Of a DNA stretch of 64,000 bases, positions 25,805-34,014 are shown one piece after another. The notes below the pieces were generated by a model. That model ran no database searches. It had not been told where the DNA came from and saw only the letters and a list, made by a program, of their open reading frames with translations. The stretch spans positions 1,116,001-1,180,000 of the forward strand of contig JACKOH010000002.1 in assembly GCA_024234395.1 (NCBI GenBank). Direction: 5' to 3'. The position numbers were made by a program, and so were the translations under genes. Every line of letters begins with the position of its first letter. Position 1 is the first letter of the stretch. This stretch comes from Pseudomonadales bacterium. GTDB lineage: Bacteria > Pseudomonadota > Gammaproteobacteria > Pseudomonadales > Pseudohongiellaceae.

Positions 25805-27265
25805 TCAGGCAAAAATTCCATGCAGGTACCAACCCCGTTCGCCGGTTTTTTCCCGGTAAATCCACAGGCGGCTGCCGCATTCCTCCCTGGCCACGTAATA
25901 GTCGCGGCGTACATCGGTACCCGACCACCAGCGGGTTTCGATCCGTTCGGGACCACTCAGAATGCTGACCGCCCGACGGTAGTAAAGCCTACCCCCTCTT
26001 ACCTCCAGCGGGCGGGGGGCAGGCAGCAGCCAGAACGGGCGGGGATTGCTGGCTGTCTCCCGGCAGCCCGGCCGGACCGGGCTGTGCAGCGGATTCAGCT
26101 GACGGGTGGCATAGTCGGGGCAGTGGTCGGCCACGTTGTTGATCCGGTGGATGTGCCGCTCTCCCAGCCGGGCCTGCAGTTGTTCCAGGAACCGATCGAG
26201 CCGCTCATCCCCATAGTCGGCCTGGCCGCCGCTGCCCGGTTGCCCGCCCGGCAGCAGGGGGTCGGATTCGCCTGCGTGAGCGTCGAACCGTTTCACCTGC
26301 ATGGTTACCGTCACCACCGGCGCCGGCAGGCTCAGACTGTCCAGGTGCAGCTGCAGCAACTGCAGCAGGTGCCGTGGGCAACGACTGGGTTGGCGCAGCC
26401 CCAGAATAATCCTGGTATCGGCCTGACGTTCATGAACCAGTGACAGGGCCAGCCGGCTGGTACTGAGATCCCGGCGTCGCAGAAAATCCACCAGCTGGGC
26501 GAGAAACTCCTCCACCACCGGCAACAGCAGGCTGACATTGTCCACTTCGCAGGGCAGATCATAACTGCAGCGGAAAGCGGGAGGCGGCTGGTAATAGTGC
26601 TGTGGTTCAGGGCGTTCCCCCACCGCCTTGAACAGCTGGTCGACGAAGCTGCTGCCGAAACGTTTGCGCAACCCGGCGGCGGGCAGGCGCCACAGGTCCC
26701 GCAGACGCCGTACCCCCATGTTGTAGAGGCGCCGGCGCTGCTCCCGGCTCAGTTCCAGCACGTCGGTGGACAGCCCGCCCAGGGCGGAGCGCAGGTTGTC
26801 GCGGCGGTAGACCAGCCGGTTATGGCCGCCCCGCGCCAGCAGCAGGCTGCCGGTGACAGTGGGGGCGGCGGCATACCGGAACGACTCCGGCAGCTGCCAG
26901 CTCTGCAGTTGCCGGGTGACTCCGGCGGCGAGAATTTCATGCAGTCTGTCGATGCCGCGGAAGTAACGCAGGCTGCTGCGAATCTCAAGAACCAGCGCAC
27001 CGGGATGGAAACTGATCCCGGAACTGACCCCGCGGGCCAGGGCTGCCAGCTGTTTGAGCCGTTGCTGTTGCAGCGGCTCCGGAAGTTCCAGCAGCTGGGG
27101 AAGGTACAGGGCATACCAGAGGCTGCGGGAGGTTTTCCCGGCTTTGGCTTCCGCGAGCGGCGGTTTTGCCCGGCCAGGCATCTGCACTACCTGACCCCGG
27201 GCGGCCTGGCCCCGGGCGGCAGCTTTCGGGGCGGGTAACGGCAGGGTCGGTTCAGGCTTTTTCAT
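25805..27265 (-). CDS. imuB: ImuB, catalytically inactive Y-family polymerase-like mutasome subunit
   Basis: A 486-residue hub of the SOS mutasome that links ImuA and DnaE2 to the replication clamp. The Y-family scaffold is visible (LWYALYLPQLLEL at the start, LVLEIRSSLRYFRGI, YNMGVRRLRDLWRLPAAGLRKRFG helix-hairpin-helix, then a little-finger-like region). The acidic metal ligands of active Y polymerases are absent from the first block and the palm strand, as expected for ImuB. The ATG at 27265 is preferred to an in-frame TTG at 27292. It overlaps the end of imuA by 14 bases. Co-transcription from the LexA-controlled imuA promoter is inferred. Confidence 0.92.
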   Translation of the reverse strand: MKKPEPTLPLPAPKAAARGQAARGQVVQMPGRAKPPLAEAKAGKTSRSLWYALYLPQLLELPEPLQQQRLKQLAALARGVSSGISFHPGALVLEIRSSLRYFRGIDRLHEILAAGVTRQLQSWQLPESFRYAAAPTVTGSLLLARGGHNRLVYRRDNLRSALGGLSTDVLELSREQRRRLYNMGVRRLRDLWRLPAAGLRKRFGSSFVDQLFKAVGERPEPQHYYQPPPAFRCSYDLPCEVDNVSLLLPVVEEFLAQLVDFLRRRDLSTSRLALSLVHERQADTRIILGLRQPSRCPRHLLQLLQLHLDSLSLPAPVVTVTMQVKRFDAHAGESDPLLPGGQPGSGGQADYGDERLDRFLEQLQARLGERHIHRINNVADHCPDYATRQLNPLHSPVRPGCRETASNPRPFWLLPAPRPLEVRGGRLYYRRAVSILSGPERIETRWWSGTDVRRDYYVAREECGSRLWIYREKTGERGWYLHGIFA

Positions 27266-28034
27266 GGCAATCCAGTCCCGCTGACAGGGCAAACGGCAGA
27301 CTTTCCTGGTAAAGATTCAGTTGTACCGAGCGCGGTCGGAAGCTGCCCCGGGCCCGCAGCACAGAAACTTCGGTGGGCGGGGTGGGAACTCTGTTCCGGC
27401 CTCCGGCCGGCCGGTCTGCCGGGCTGGGTTCCTCGAGTTTAAGACGTAATGACGGTTGTGAGTACTTACTTGCCCGATGCTGGAAAAGCACGCCCAGGGT
27501 CTCCCCGGTTTCTGCCGCCAGTTGCAGCCGCCGTACCACCTTGTCGGGCAACCAGTTCTGCCAGGCCAGTACCAGGCCGCAACCCGCTGCCTGCAGTGCT
27601 TTTTCCATGCTCCACAGGGCGTCCTTGCAGGAGATTTCCAGGTTGATTACCAGCACCTGCCCGGGGTCGATACCGGCCTGTAACAGCGCCGGACTGTTCA
27701 GCAGGTAGGGCGGCGAAATCCACAGAATCCACTTGTGCTCGGCCACGACCTGACGCATCAGCGGAACCAGCAGTTGCAGCTCTCCCATTCCCCACTGGGG
27801 GGTGACGATTTCCACCACGGCATTACGGGGCCAGCCGCGCCCGGGCAGGATCGCATCCAGTTGCGGGTAGCCGGTGGGCTGACCGTGATCACCGCGACCG
27901 GCTATGTCGCAGCCGCGCCACAGGGCCGGGTTGCGCGCTAGCAGTGCGTCGATGGCGGTATCGCCGGAAGCCTTGAAATCATTGGCCTTCGGGGCTTTCG
28001 GCGAGTCTCCGAAGAAGAGCGTTGTGGTTGCCAT
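27252..28034 (-). CDS. imuA: ImuA, SOS mutasome RecA-like accessory protein
   Basis: A 260-residue RecA/SulA-related protein required for DnaE2-dependent mutagenesis. Its core includes TGYPQLDAILPGRGWPRNAVVEIVTPQWGMGELQLLVPLMRQ, WILWISPPYLLNSPALLQAGID and GLVLAWQNWLPDKVVRRLQLAAE. The start at 28034 is chosen because a LexA box lies 46 bases upstream. Earlier in-frame starts up to 28319 would place the operator inside the coding region. It overlaps imuB, so the two are coupled. dnaE2, normally next in this operon, is about 5 kb away on the other strand. Confidence 0.9.
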   Translation of the reverse strand: MATTTLFFGDSPKAPKANDFKASGDTAIDALLARNPALWRGCDIAGRGDHGQPTGYPQLDAILPGRGWPRNAVVEIVTPQWGMGELQLLVPLMRQVVAEHKWILWISPPYLLNSPALLQAGIDPGQVLVINLEISCKDALWSMEKALQAAGCGLVLAWQNWLPDKVVRRLQLAAETGETLGVLFQHRASKYSQPSLRLKLEEPSPADRPAGGRNRVPTPPTEVSVLRARGSFRPRSVQLNLYQESLPFALSAGLDCHEKA

Positions 28035-28079
28035 GGGACTGAGTCTGCCTGCCTTTCTCGAAGCTTTTTCGATTCCGGA

Positions 28080-28099
28080 TACTGTATATGTATACAGTA
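28080..28099. promoter_or_regulatory. LexA (SOS) box upstream of imuA
   Basis: CTGT-N8-ACAG (28082-28097) with an A/T-rich spacer and flanking TA on each side, nearly identical to the dnaE2 box. It lies 46 bases before the imuA start. Confidence 0.93.
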
Positions 28100-28379
28100 G
28101 TATAACCAGGAAAATTCCGCGGGCAACAGGTATTCGGGATTTATCGCGGCTCGGTTGGTCGGCGGCGCTGGAATCGGCAGCCAGGAAACGCTGTCGAGTG
28201 CCGCGTCCGGATTCCCGTTGCGAGTTGTCGCGGAACTGCCCAGACCCTGCCATGGGAAGGGTAATCTCCTGATTTGACTGGAATATTAAAGGATTATGAC
28301 GAGGCGCCGCTAAATCCAATGTTAATCCATCAGGGACTGTATTACGGAGTTAACAACAAACCATCTGGAGCGGGGAAAA

Positions 28380-28472
28380 ATGGGAAAAAAACCGGATATG
28401 GTGATCGTGGTAATCACCCTGTTTGTCGTTGGCGTGCTTGCCAGCAGCGTCGCGCAGAGCGCCTGGTTCTGA
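28380..28472 (+). CDS. 30-residue single-helix membrane peptide
   Basis: A very short gene not captured by usual length cut-offs. GGAG lies 9 bases before an ATG at 28380. The product starts MGKKPDM and continues as one hydrophobic helix (VIVVITLFVVGVLA) with a short tail ending in SAWF. The layout (basic N-terminus, one membrane helix, good ribosome-binding site) is that of a genuine small membrane protein. I know no matching family. The reverse strand is also open here, so conservation is needed to be sure. Confidence 0.5.
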   Translation: MGKKPDMVIVVITLFVVGVLASSVAQSAWF

Positions 28473-28529
28473 CGCCGCCTGTTGCAGGCCGCCAGCCGGC
28501 GCCTGCGGGCGTGGCCGGGTAGTGACAAT

Positions 28530-28576
28530 CAGAGTCACAACCAGAATCAGAACCAGAGTCACAAGCAGAATAAAAC
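28530..28576. repeat. 24-bp imperfect direct repeat, two copies
   Basis: CAGAGTCACAACCAGAATC begins at 28530 and recurs as CAGAGTCACAAGCAGAATA at 28554. It lies in the short gap between the 30-residue ORF and the cyclo-ligase gene. Confidence 0.6.
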
Positions 28577-28635
28577 AGATCGCAATCAAAACCGGAGTTA
28601 CGGGCGGGAATCCCGGGGCTGTCTCCCAGCCGGGG

Positions 28636-29247
28636 TCAGACCGGTAGTGGTGAATTGCTGCGCCGGTACAGGGTAGTCTCGGTAACCACAGCCTCCAGCG
28701 GGACGTCCCAGTCACTGACCGGAAGGCGGTCCACCTTCTGTTGTTCATAGGCCAGGCCAATCAGCCGTGGTCGCTGAAATCCCAGTCTTTGCCGGTAAGC
28801 GAAAGTCCGGTCATAGAAGCCCTTGCCCATGCCCAGGCGGTTGCAGGCTGCATCGAATCCCACCAGTGGAACCAGTACCAGGTCCAGGGAATACGCAGCA
28901 ACCAGGCGCCTGACCGGCAGTGCGGGTTCCAGAATTCCCCAGCGATTGGGCACCAGTTTGTCGCCCGGTCGAAACGGTGCGAAGCAGACCTTGTCCGGGC
29001 GATGAGTACTGAGTACCGGCAGGTAGCAGTGCTTACTCATCTGCCAGGCCCGCAGCAGGATGGCGAGCGGGTCCACTTCACCGTCATTGGCGAAATAGAA
29101 AGCCAGCCGCCGGGCGCGATGGAAAAACGCCTGGCTGACTACCCGGCGATACACCTGTTCCGATCTGTCGCGCTGTTCGGCTGCAGTCAGGGAGCGTCGC
29201 TCGTGACGGAGCTGCCTGCGGAGTCTGGCGCGATCGGAATCAAGCAT
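28636..29247 (-). CDS. ygfA: 5-formyltetrahydrofolate cyclo-ligase
   Basis: Cytosolic ATP-dependent enzyme of about 203 residues that converts 5-formyl-THF to 5,10-methenyl-THF. Motifs are RLRRQLRHERRSLT near the start, YFANDGEVDPLAILLRAW, LVLVPLVGFDAACNRLGMGKGFYDRTF (Gly-rich nucleotide and folate site) and LIGLAYEQQKVDRLPVSDWDVPLEAVVTE. The start at 29247 matches the family length. An earlier in-frame start at 29334 would run back into the 6S RNA. The zapA-6S-ygfA order is the classic gammaproteobacterial one. Confidence 0.93.
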   Translation of the reverse strand: MLDSDRARLRRQLRHERRSLTAAEQRDRSEQVYRRVVSQAFFHRARRLAFYFANDGEVDPLAILLRAWQMSKHCYLPVLSTHRPDKVCFAPFRPGDKLVPNRWGILEPALPVRRLVAAYSLDLVLVPLVGFDAACNRLGMGKGFYDRTFAYRQRLGFQRPRLIGLAYEQQKVDRLPVSDWDVPLEAVVTETTLYRRSNSPLPV

Positions 29248-29308
29248 CAGGCAGGTACAGGAAGACAGCCCGCGGGTACCGGGACGGTCCGATGTGAAAG
29301 GTTGGAGG

Positions 29309-29489
29309 AAAGTTCCCCAAAACACCGCTATCAAATTTGCCCTGAACCGTAAGGTTCAGGTGGTGGCTCCCGCGACGCATAAGGCTTTCCGTCAGGCGGA
29401 CATGCACAACAGCATCTGGCGAGTTGCCTCCGGTATAACAGATATCGGCTCAAGAACATGTTTGATTGGCAAATGTTCCAGGAAACTCT
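29309..29489 (-). ncRNA. ssrS: 6S RNA
   Basis: A roughly 181-nt RNA that mimics an open promoter and sequesters sigma-70 RNA polymerase. It lies between zapA and ygfA, its conserved place. The minus strand contains the family signature GAGCCGATAT, then GGAAAGCCTTA, and a CACCTGAACC/GGTTCAGG hairpin. The two ends pair: AGAGTTTCC at the 5' end with GGGAACTTT at the 3' end (9 bp with two wobble pairs), and ATTTGCC with GGCAAAT just inside. Ends are inferred from the pairing and promoter spacing. Confidence 0.92.
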
Positions 29490-29496
29490 GGCGATT

Positions 29497-29526
29497 AGTA
29501 TAGCCTGCGGTTGCCCTTGATGCCAA
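29497..29526 (-). promoter_or_regulatory. Sigma-70 promoter of 6S RNA
   Basis: Minus-strand -35 TTGGCA (29521-29526) and -10 TATACT (29497-29502) are separated by 18 bases. The predicted start about 8 bases downstream coincides with the 5' end of the 6S closing stem. Confidence 0.8.
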
Positions 29527-29627
29527 TGACCGGCGATCACGGTGGTGGTTTGTTTTGAAAACTTAACTGTATTTCTCAGGACCCTCACCAGGTCCCACAC
29601 CACCCAGCTGAGTCCGCCGGCGAAAGG

Positions 29628-29942
29628 CTACATTTCCAGCTGGCGGCTGCGTTGCAGGGCCTGATCGATTTTCTCTTCCAGCTTGCCCAGCTGTTCGGAG
29701 TTGACGCGACGGGTCTCGTTGATAAGCCGGTTCTTCTGCAACAGTTCGTAGGTGATGTTGAGCGCGGCCATCACTGCCACTTTCTCGCTGCCGTGAATAT
29801 TGCCACGTTCCTTGACCTTGCGCATGCTCTCGTCCAGGTAGCGCGCCGACTTCATCAGCGCCTCCTGATCGGATGGTGGGCAGTTGATGTGGTATTCCTT
29901 GTCGAGAATCCGGACCTGTACGGAGGAGCTTTTTTCAGACAT
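29628..29942 (-). CDS. zapA: Cell division protein ZapA
   Basis: A 104-residue FtsZ-ring stabiliser. The N-terminal globular part (VQVRILDKEYHINCPPSDQEALMKSARYLDESM) is followed by the GSEKVAVMAALNITYELL helix and a C-terminal coiled coil (NSEQLGKLEEKIDQALQ). It acts at midcell by cross-linking FtsZ filaments. It is followed downstream by the 6S RNA gene. Confidence 0.94.
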   Translation of the reverse strand: MSEKSSSVQVRILDKEYHINCPPSDQEALMKSARYLDESMRKVKERGNIHGSEKVAVMAALNITYELLQKNRLINETRRVNSEQLGKLEEKIDQALQRSRQLEM

Positions 29943-30177
29943 TGGGTAACCCGCGCTGGTTTTTGCTGGCTGTCGATGCAGAACGGGTATTGTATACCGA
30001 ACCGGGAATCTCTGAATACTCGAGGTGTCGTTGACGCCGTAGCGAAAATTCCGATACCGGCTGGCAGGCCGCGATGACGCGCGGTCCGGCGCCGGATTGA
30101 GGTTCCGGCAACGGGGACTGCAATCTGCCGGTGGCGTGAATTGACGGTGATGGGTCCGGTTTGACAGGCAGGGGAAG

Positions 30178-30387
30178 CTAGCGGGCTTCCTCCAGCGCCT
30201 TGAGACGGGCCAGAATTGCTTCCAGCCGGGACTTGGTGACCTTGTTCTTTTCCATCAGTTCCCTGCGTTCGCTGTGCCAGGTCTCTTCGTTGGCTCTAAG
30301 CAGTTGATTTTCCTGCTTCATTTCAACGCACAGGGAGATCAGGGATTCCACTTTATCGTTCAGGGCCTGAAACTTGTCGTCGCTCAT
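30178..30387 (-). CDS. TIGR02449-family small coiled-coil protein
   Basis: A 69-residue acidic-basic coiled coil (FQALNDKVESLISLCVEMKQENQLLRANE...LEAILARLKALEEAR) with leucine heptads through almost the whole length. In many gammaproteobacteria a protein of this family is encoded next to zapA, and it resembles ZapB in size and architecture. A role in septum assembly is plausible by position but not shown. It lies 235 bases upstream of zapA. Confidence 0.85.
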   Translation of the reverse strand: MSDDKFQALNDKVESLISLCVEMKQENQLLRANEETWHSERRELMEKNKVTKSRLEAILARLKALEEAR

Positions 30388-30626
30388 TACAAAAATCCAT
30401 GGATTTTGGGTTAAATTCCAATAACAGCAACAGGTTATCGGGATTTATTTAAGTGCAGCGTAACTATAGTGGTGCCGTCAAGGGGGGTCAATGATCCATT
30501 TCGCAAAAATAACAACCGATCCAGTAGACGGGTCAGAACGTTATGGTTAGGCTTGCTACCCAGTAGTTATCGCTGCCCGGACCAGGCCGTCCGGCCAGTG
30601 CCACCAGAACTGTCCCTGAGAGACCT

Positions 30627-31946
30627 ATGACTGTCGATTACCGTGAGATCAAGAGACGGCGCAAGGAGCTGATGGCTCACATGGAGCCAGACAGCATTGC
30701 CATCCTTGCTGCCGCCACGCCGAAAACCCGTAACAACGATGCCGACTATCCTTACCGGCAGAGTAGCGATTTCTTTTACCTGACCGGGTTCACCGAACAG
30801 GATGCCGTGCTGGCGCTGATTCCCGGTCGCAAGCAGGGCGAAACCGTGTTGTTCTGTCAGGAAAAGGACAAGCTGAAGGAGCTTTGGAACGGTGTATTAA
30901 TGGGGCCGCAGCAGGCCAGCGAGGAATTGCTGATCGACGATGCTTTCCCGATCTCCGACGTCAACGACATCCTGCCGGGCCTTATCGAAGGCCGGGAGAG
31001 GGTCTATTACTCCATGGGCAAGGATCCCCAGTTCGACCAGCAGGTGATGGATTGGGTCAACGTGGTACGCAGTCACAAGCGCCAGGGAATTCATCCGCCG
31101 GGCGAATTTCTGGTGCTGGACCATCTGCTGCACGAGCAACGTCTTGTAAAAAGCAGCAAGGAAATCAAGCTGATGGAAAAGGCCGCCAAAATTTCCGCCC
31201 GTGCCCACAAGCGGGCGATGAAGTTCTGTAAACCGGGCGTTTACGAATACCAGCTGGAGGCGGAACTGTTACATGAGTTTTACCGTAACGGCAGCCGTTT
31301 TCCGGCCTACAACTCGATCGTCGCTGCCGGTGAAAATGCCTGCATTCTTCACTATGACACCAACAACCAGATTATCAAAGAGGGTGACCTGGTACTTATA
31401 GATGCCGGATGTGAGTACGGGCACTATGCATCGGATATCACCAGGACATTTCCTGCCAGCGGCACTTTCAGTGCCGAGCAAAGGGCCATCTACGATATCG
31501 TGCTGAAGGCCAACCTGGCGGCTATCGATGCAGTGAAGCCCGGAGTTGCCTACGATGAGCCGCACAACGTGTCGGTAAAAACAATCACTGCCGGACTGAT
31601 CAGGCTGGGCTTGATCGAGGGGCCGTTGAGTCAGGCGATGAAGAAGGAAGCCTATCGTGACTTTTACATGCATCGGGTCGGTCACTGGCTGGGTATGGAC
31701 GTACATGATGTCGGCGACTACCGGATCGACGGCAACTGGCGCTTGCTGGAACCAGGCATGGTGACTACCATCGAACCGGGAATCTACATCGCTCCCGATA
31801 ACAGGAAGGTGGCCAGGAAGTGGCGGGGAATCGGCATCCGCATAGAAGATGACGTACTGGTCACCCGCACCGGGAATAAGGTGCTCAGCAGGGACGTGCC
31901 CAAGGACGCGGACGAGATAGAAGCGCTTATGGCCGGCAAACACTGA
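30627..31946 (+). CDS. pepP: Xaa-Pro aminopeptidase
   Basis: Cytosolic M24B aminopeptidase P of 439 residues that removes N-terminal residues preceding proline. The N-terminal domain starts at EIKRRRKELMAHMEPDSIAIL. The metal-binding residues are all present: Asp in LVLIDAGCEYGHYASDITRTFP (two), His in HRVGHWLGMDVHD, Glu in VTTIEPGIY and Glu in IGIRIEDDVLVT. It precedes ubiH by 13 bases, as in the conserved pepP-ubiH-ubiI order. The usual upstream UPF0149 gene (ygfB) is absent from the 239-base gap. Confidence 0.96.
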   Translation: MTVDYREIKRRRKELMAHMEPDSIAILAAATPKTRNNDADYPYRQSSDFFYLTGFTEQDAVLALIPGRKQGETVLFCQEKDKLKELWNGVLMGPQQASEELLIDDAFPISDVNDILPGLIEGRERVYYSMGKDPQFDQQVMDWVNVVRSHKRQGIHPPGEFLVLDHLLHEQRLVKSSKEIKLMEKAAKISARAHKRAMKFCKPGVYEYQLEAELLHEFYRNGSRFPAYNSIVAAGENACILHYDTNNQIIKEGDLVLIDAGCEYGHYASDITRTFPASGTFSAEQRAIYDIVLKANLAAIDAVKPGVAYDEPHNVSVKTITAGLIRLGLIEGPLSQAMKKEAYRDFYMHRVGHWLGMDVHDVGDYRIDGNWRLLEPGMVTTIEPGIYIAPDNRKVARKWRGIGIRIEDDVLVTRTGNKVLSRDVPKDADEIEALMAGKH

Positions 31947-31959
31947 GGTCGCCAGGAGA

Positions 31960-33195
31960 ATGCTAGTACAGAAACCCGGCACCCATTATGACGTGATCGT
32001 GATCGGTGCCGGCATGGTCGGGGCGAGTTTTGCCCTGGCACTGCGCCGCAGCCTCCCAGGACGCAACTCGGTTCTGGTTGTAGAAGCTGCCAGAACCGAT
32101 CCCGGGCAATCATCCTCGCCGAGTTTCGACGATCGTTCGACCGCCCTCTCATTCGGCAGTAGCCGGATACTGCAACAGATAGACCTCTGGCCGGGGCTGG
32201 TGGATCAGATTACCCCGATCCACCGGATCCATGTGTCGGATCGCGGGCATTTCGGATCCGCGCTACTGGACCGGGATTCGGAAGGCGTTGCGGCGCTGGG
32301 ATATGTAGTGGAAAACCGGCACTTCGGCCAGCTGCTGAACCAGGCTTTACAGGACCAGGAAGGGCTGGATTTTCTGGCGCCGGCCAGGGTGGATTCAATC
32401 GTTCCCGGCGCCACGGGCATGTCACTACGGCTGTTGCTGGACGATGAAAGTCCCGCTGAAGTCACCGCCGGGCTGGTGGTGCTTGCTGACGGGGGCAGGT
32501 CCCCCATTTGCGAAAAGCTTGGCATAGGCATGGTAAAGCAGCACTACGGTCAGCGGGCGATTATTGCCAATATCGGCTGCGACCGGAATCACGACAATGT
32601 GGCCTACGAGCGGTTTACCGACAGTGGTCCGATGGCGGTATTGCCGCTGCAACCCCGCGATGGTGTTTCCCGTGGTGCGCTGATATGGACTGTGGCTGAA
32701 GCAGACGCCGACGCATTCATGGCGCTTGCCGAACAGGAGTTGATTAGGATACTGCAGGAGCGTTTTGGTTTCAGACTCGGCAGGATTGTCCGCATCGGCC
32801 AGCGCGCCTGTTATCCATTGAGCCTGCAGATAGCCAGGGAGCAGATCAGACCAGGCCTGGTGCTTCTGGGTAATGTGGCGCACACTCTGCACCCGGTTGC
32901 CGGTCAGGGTTTCAATCTGGCATTAAGGGATGCCAGCGAGCTGGTTTCCGAACTCACCCGGGCGGTGGCGGCAGGCCGGTCGCCTGGAGACATGCAGGTA
33001 CTGCAACGATTTCAAAACCGGCAACAGGGTGACCAGGACCGGACCATCGGGTTTTCCCATTACCTGACCCGACTGTTTTCCAATAATCGCAGTGGCCTGA
33101 TCTGGGCACGCAAATTTGGCCTGGCGTCCATCGACCTGGTGCCGATTATCAGGCATGAATTTGCCCGCAGCGCCATGGGGTTGGCGGACCGGTAG
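31960..33195 (+). CDS. ubiH: 2-octaprenyl-6-methoxyphenol hydroxylase UbiH
   Basis: FAD-dependent monooxygenase of 411 residues in aerobic ubiquinone synthesis. It has the N-terminal dinucleotide fold (VIGAGMVGASFALALR), the DG motif (LADGGRSPI), and near the C-terminus GNVAHTLHPVAGQGFNLALRD. The Asn in place of Asp in that GN motif matches UbiH rather than UbiI or UbiF. It is translated just after pepP and is probably co-transcribed with it. A bidirectional hairpin at 33246-33305 probably ends this operon. Confidence 0.92.
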   Translation: MLVQKPGTHYDVIVIGAGMVGASFALALRRSLPGRNSVLVVEAARTDPGQSSSPSFDDRSTALSFGSSRILQQIDLWPGLVDQITPIHRIHVSDRGHFGSALLDRDSEGVAALGYVVENRHFGQLLNQALQDQEGLDFLAPARVDSIVPGATGMSLRLLLDDESPAEVTAGLVVLADGGRSPICEKLGIGMVKQHYGQRAIIANIGCDRNHDNVAYERFTDSGPMAVLPLQPRDGVSRGALIWTVAEADADAFMALAEQELIRILQERFGFRLGRIVRIGQRACYPLSLQIAREQIRPGLVLLGNVAHTLHPVAGQGFNLALRDASELVSELTRAVAAGRSPGDMQVLQRFQNRQQGDQDRTIGFSHYLTRLFSNNRSGLIWARKFGLASIDLVPIIRHEFARSAMGLADR

Positions 33196-33245
33196 TCCTG
33201 TTTAAATTCAGATCACCCGCCGATTCCCGATAGTTCTGTTTCTGA

Positions 33246-33305
33246 AAGCCGTATAAAAAAATGAGGAGCCCCCGCGGTCGGCATCTCCGGATCCGGGGGC
33301 TCCTC
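33246..33305 (-). terminator. Strong terminator between ubiH and the tonB-like gene
   Basis: A 12-bp stem GAGGAGCCCCCG / CGGGGGCTCCTC (33263-33274 and 33294-33305). On the minus strand it is followed by ATTTTTTTA, so it terminates the tonB-like operon. It may also stop ubiH transcripts. Confidence 0.88.
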
Positions 33306-33333
33306 CGGCCCGACAACGGGCCCAGGCGGGAAT

Positions 33334-33948
33334 TTATCTGGCCAGTTCAAAAACGATACGTTGCTGAACTCCGTGCACTGTCACGGGTTCCCCGTTCTTC
33401 ACTTTGGCGGCGTACTTCCAGCGAGTGATGGCCTGCAGTGCGGACCTTTCGAAATAACCTTCCGGTTCTGCATAGGTTACCGATGGATTGATAACATTGC
33501 CCTGCCCATCGACGCTGAAGCTGACCACTACAAAACCTTCGATTCCGCGTTGCAGGGCGCGCCCCGGATAGCTGGGCGTGGTTCGTACAATCGGTATCAT
33601 CTCACTGTCCTGAAAGTTCAGTGTATTCCATCCGGGCGGGTCGAGATCGATAACTTCATTGTTGAATGCAAGTACCGGTCCGGTACCGACCTCCGTGGTG
33701 CGGATCTCTTCGACGATCTCCGCAGGCGGTGGTTCGCTGATCGGTTCTGGCCGCTCGATCTGTTCGTAGGCTACCATCTCGATTTCCGGCATGGTCGCAT
33801 CGACAACCCGGATCACCGAGGTTTCCTGAGATCTTTCGGCATCGGAATGCACCAACAGGTGCATGAGGTAGAAAAGACTGGTAGTTACCAGCGCCGCCGC
33901 AAACATTGCGGTGGGTATCTTCAAAAGCTGATTGGTAATCGCGTACAT
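33334..33948 (-). CDS. TonB-family energy transducer-like protein
   Basis: A 204-residue inner-membrane-anchored periplasmic protein. One N-terminal helix (TAMFAAALVTTSLFYLMHLLV) is followed by a short acidic Pro-containing linker (ERPEPISEPPPAEIVEEI). A TonB C-terminal domain spans about 118-204 (PSYPGRALQRGIEGFVVVSFSVDGQGNV, YFERSALQAITRWKYAA). It is the last gene of the blaI-M56-tonB operon. No exbB or exbD is nearby, so whether it energises a receptor or has a sensing role is open. Confidence 0.87.
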   Translation of the reverse strand: MYAITNQLLKIPTAMFAAALVTTSLFYLMHLLVHSDAERSQETSVIRVVDATMPEIEMVAYEQIERPEPISEPPPAEIVEEIRTTEVGTGPVLAFNNEVIDLDPPGWNTLNFQDSEMIPIVRTTPSYPGRALQRGIEGFVVVSFSVDGQGNVINPSVTYAEPEGYFERSALQAITRWKYAAKVKNGEPVTVHGVQQRIVFELAR

Positions 33949-34014
33949 GGTCGGCCTCCTTCTGGGTTCACCATTAAGGTTTCCTGTCGCCCTTCAGATT
34001 CCCCTGGCAATCTG

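Noticed and set aside
25820..27238. Long forward frames across imuB
   Set aside because: imuB on the minus strand has family motifs, and the forward frames are Pro/Gly/Gln-rich with no start signals.
25805..27265. Active Y-family polymerase (DinB/UmuC)
   Set aside because: The acidic catalytic residues are missing and the gene overlaps imuA, so it is the inactive ImuB type.
33334..33948. Complete Ton energy system
   Set aside because: TonB-like proteins occur, but no exbB or exbD gene is present in the window.
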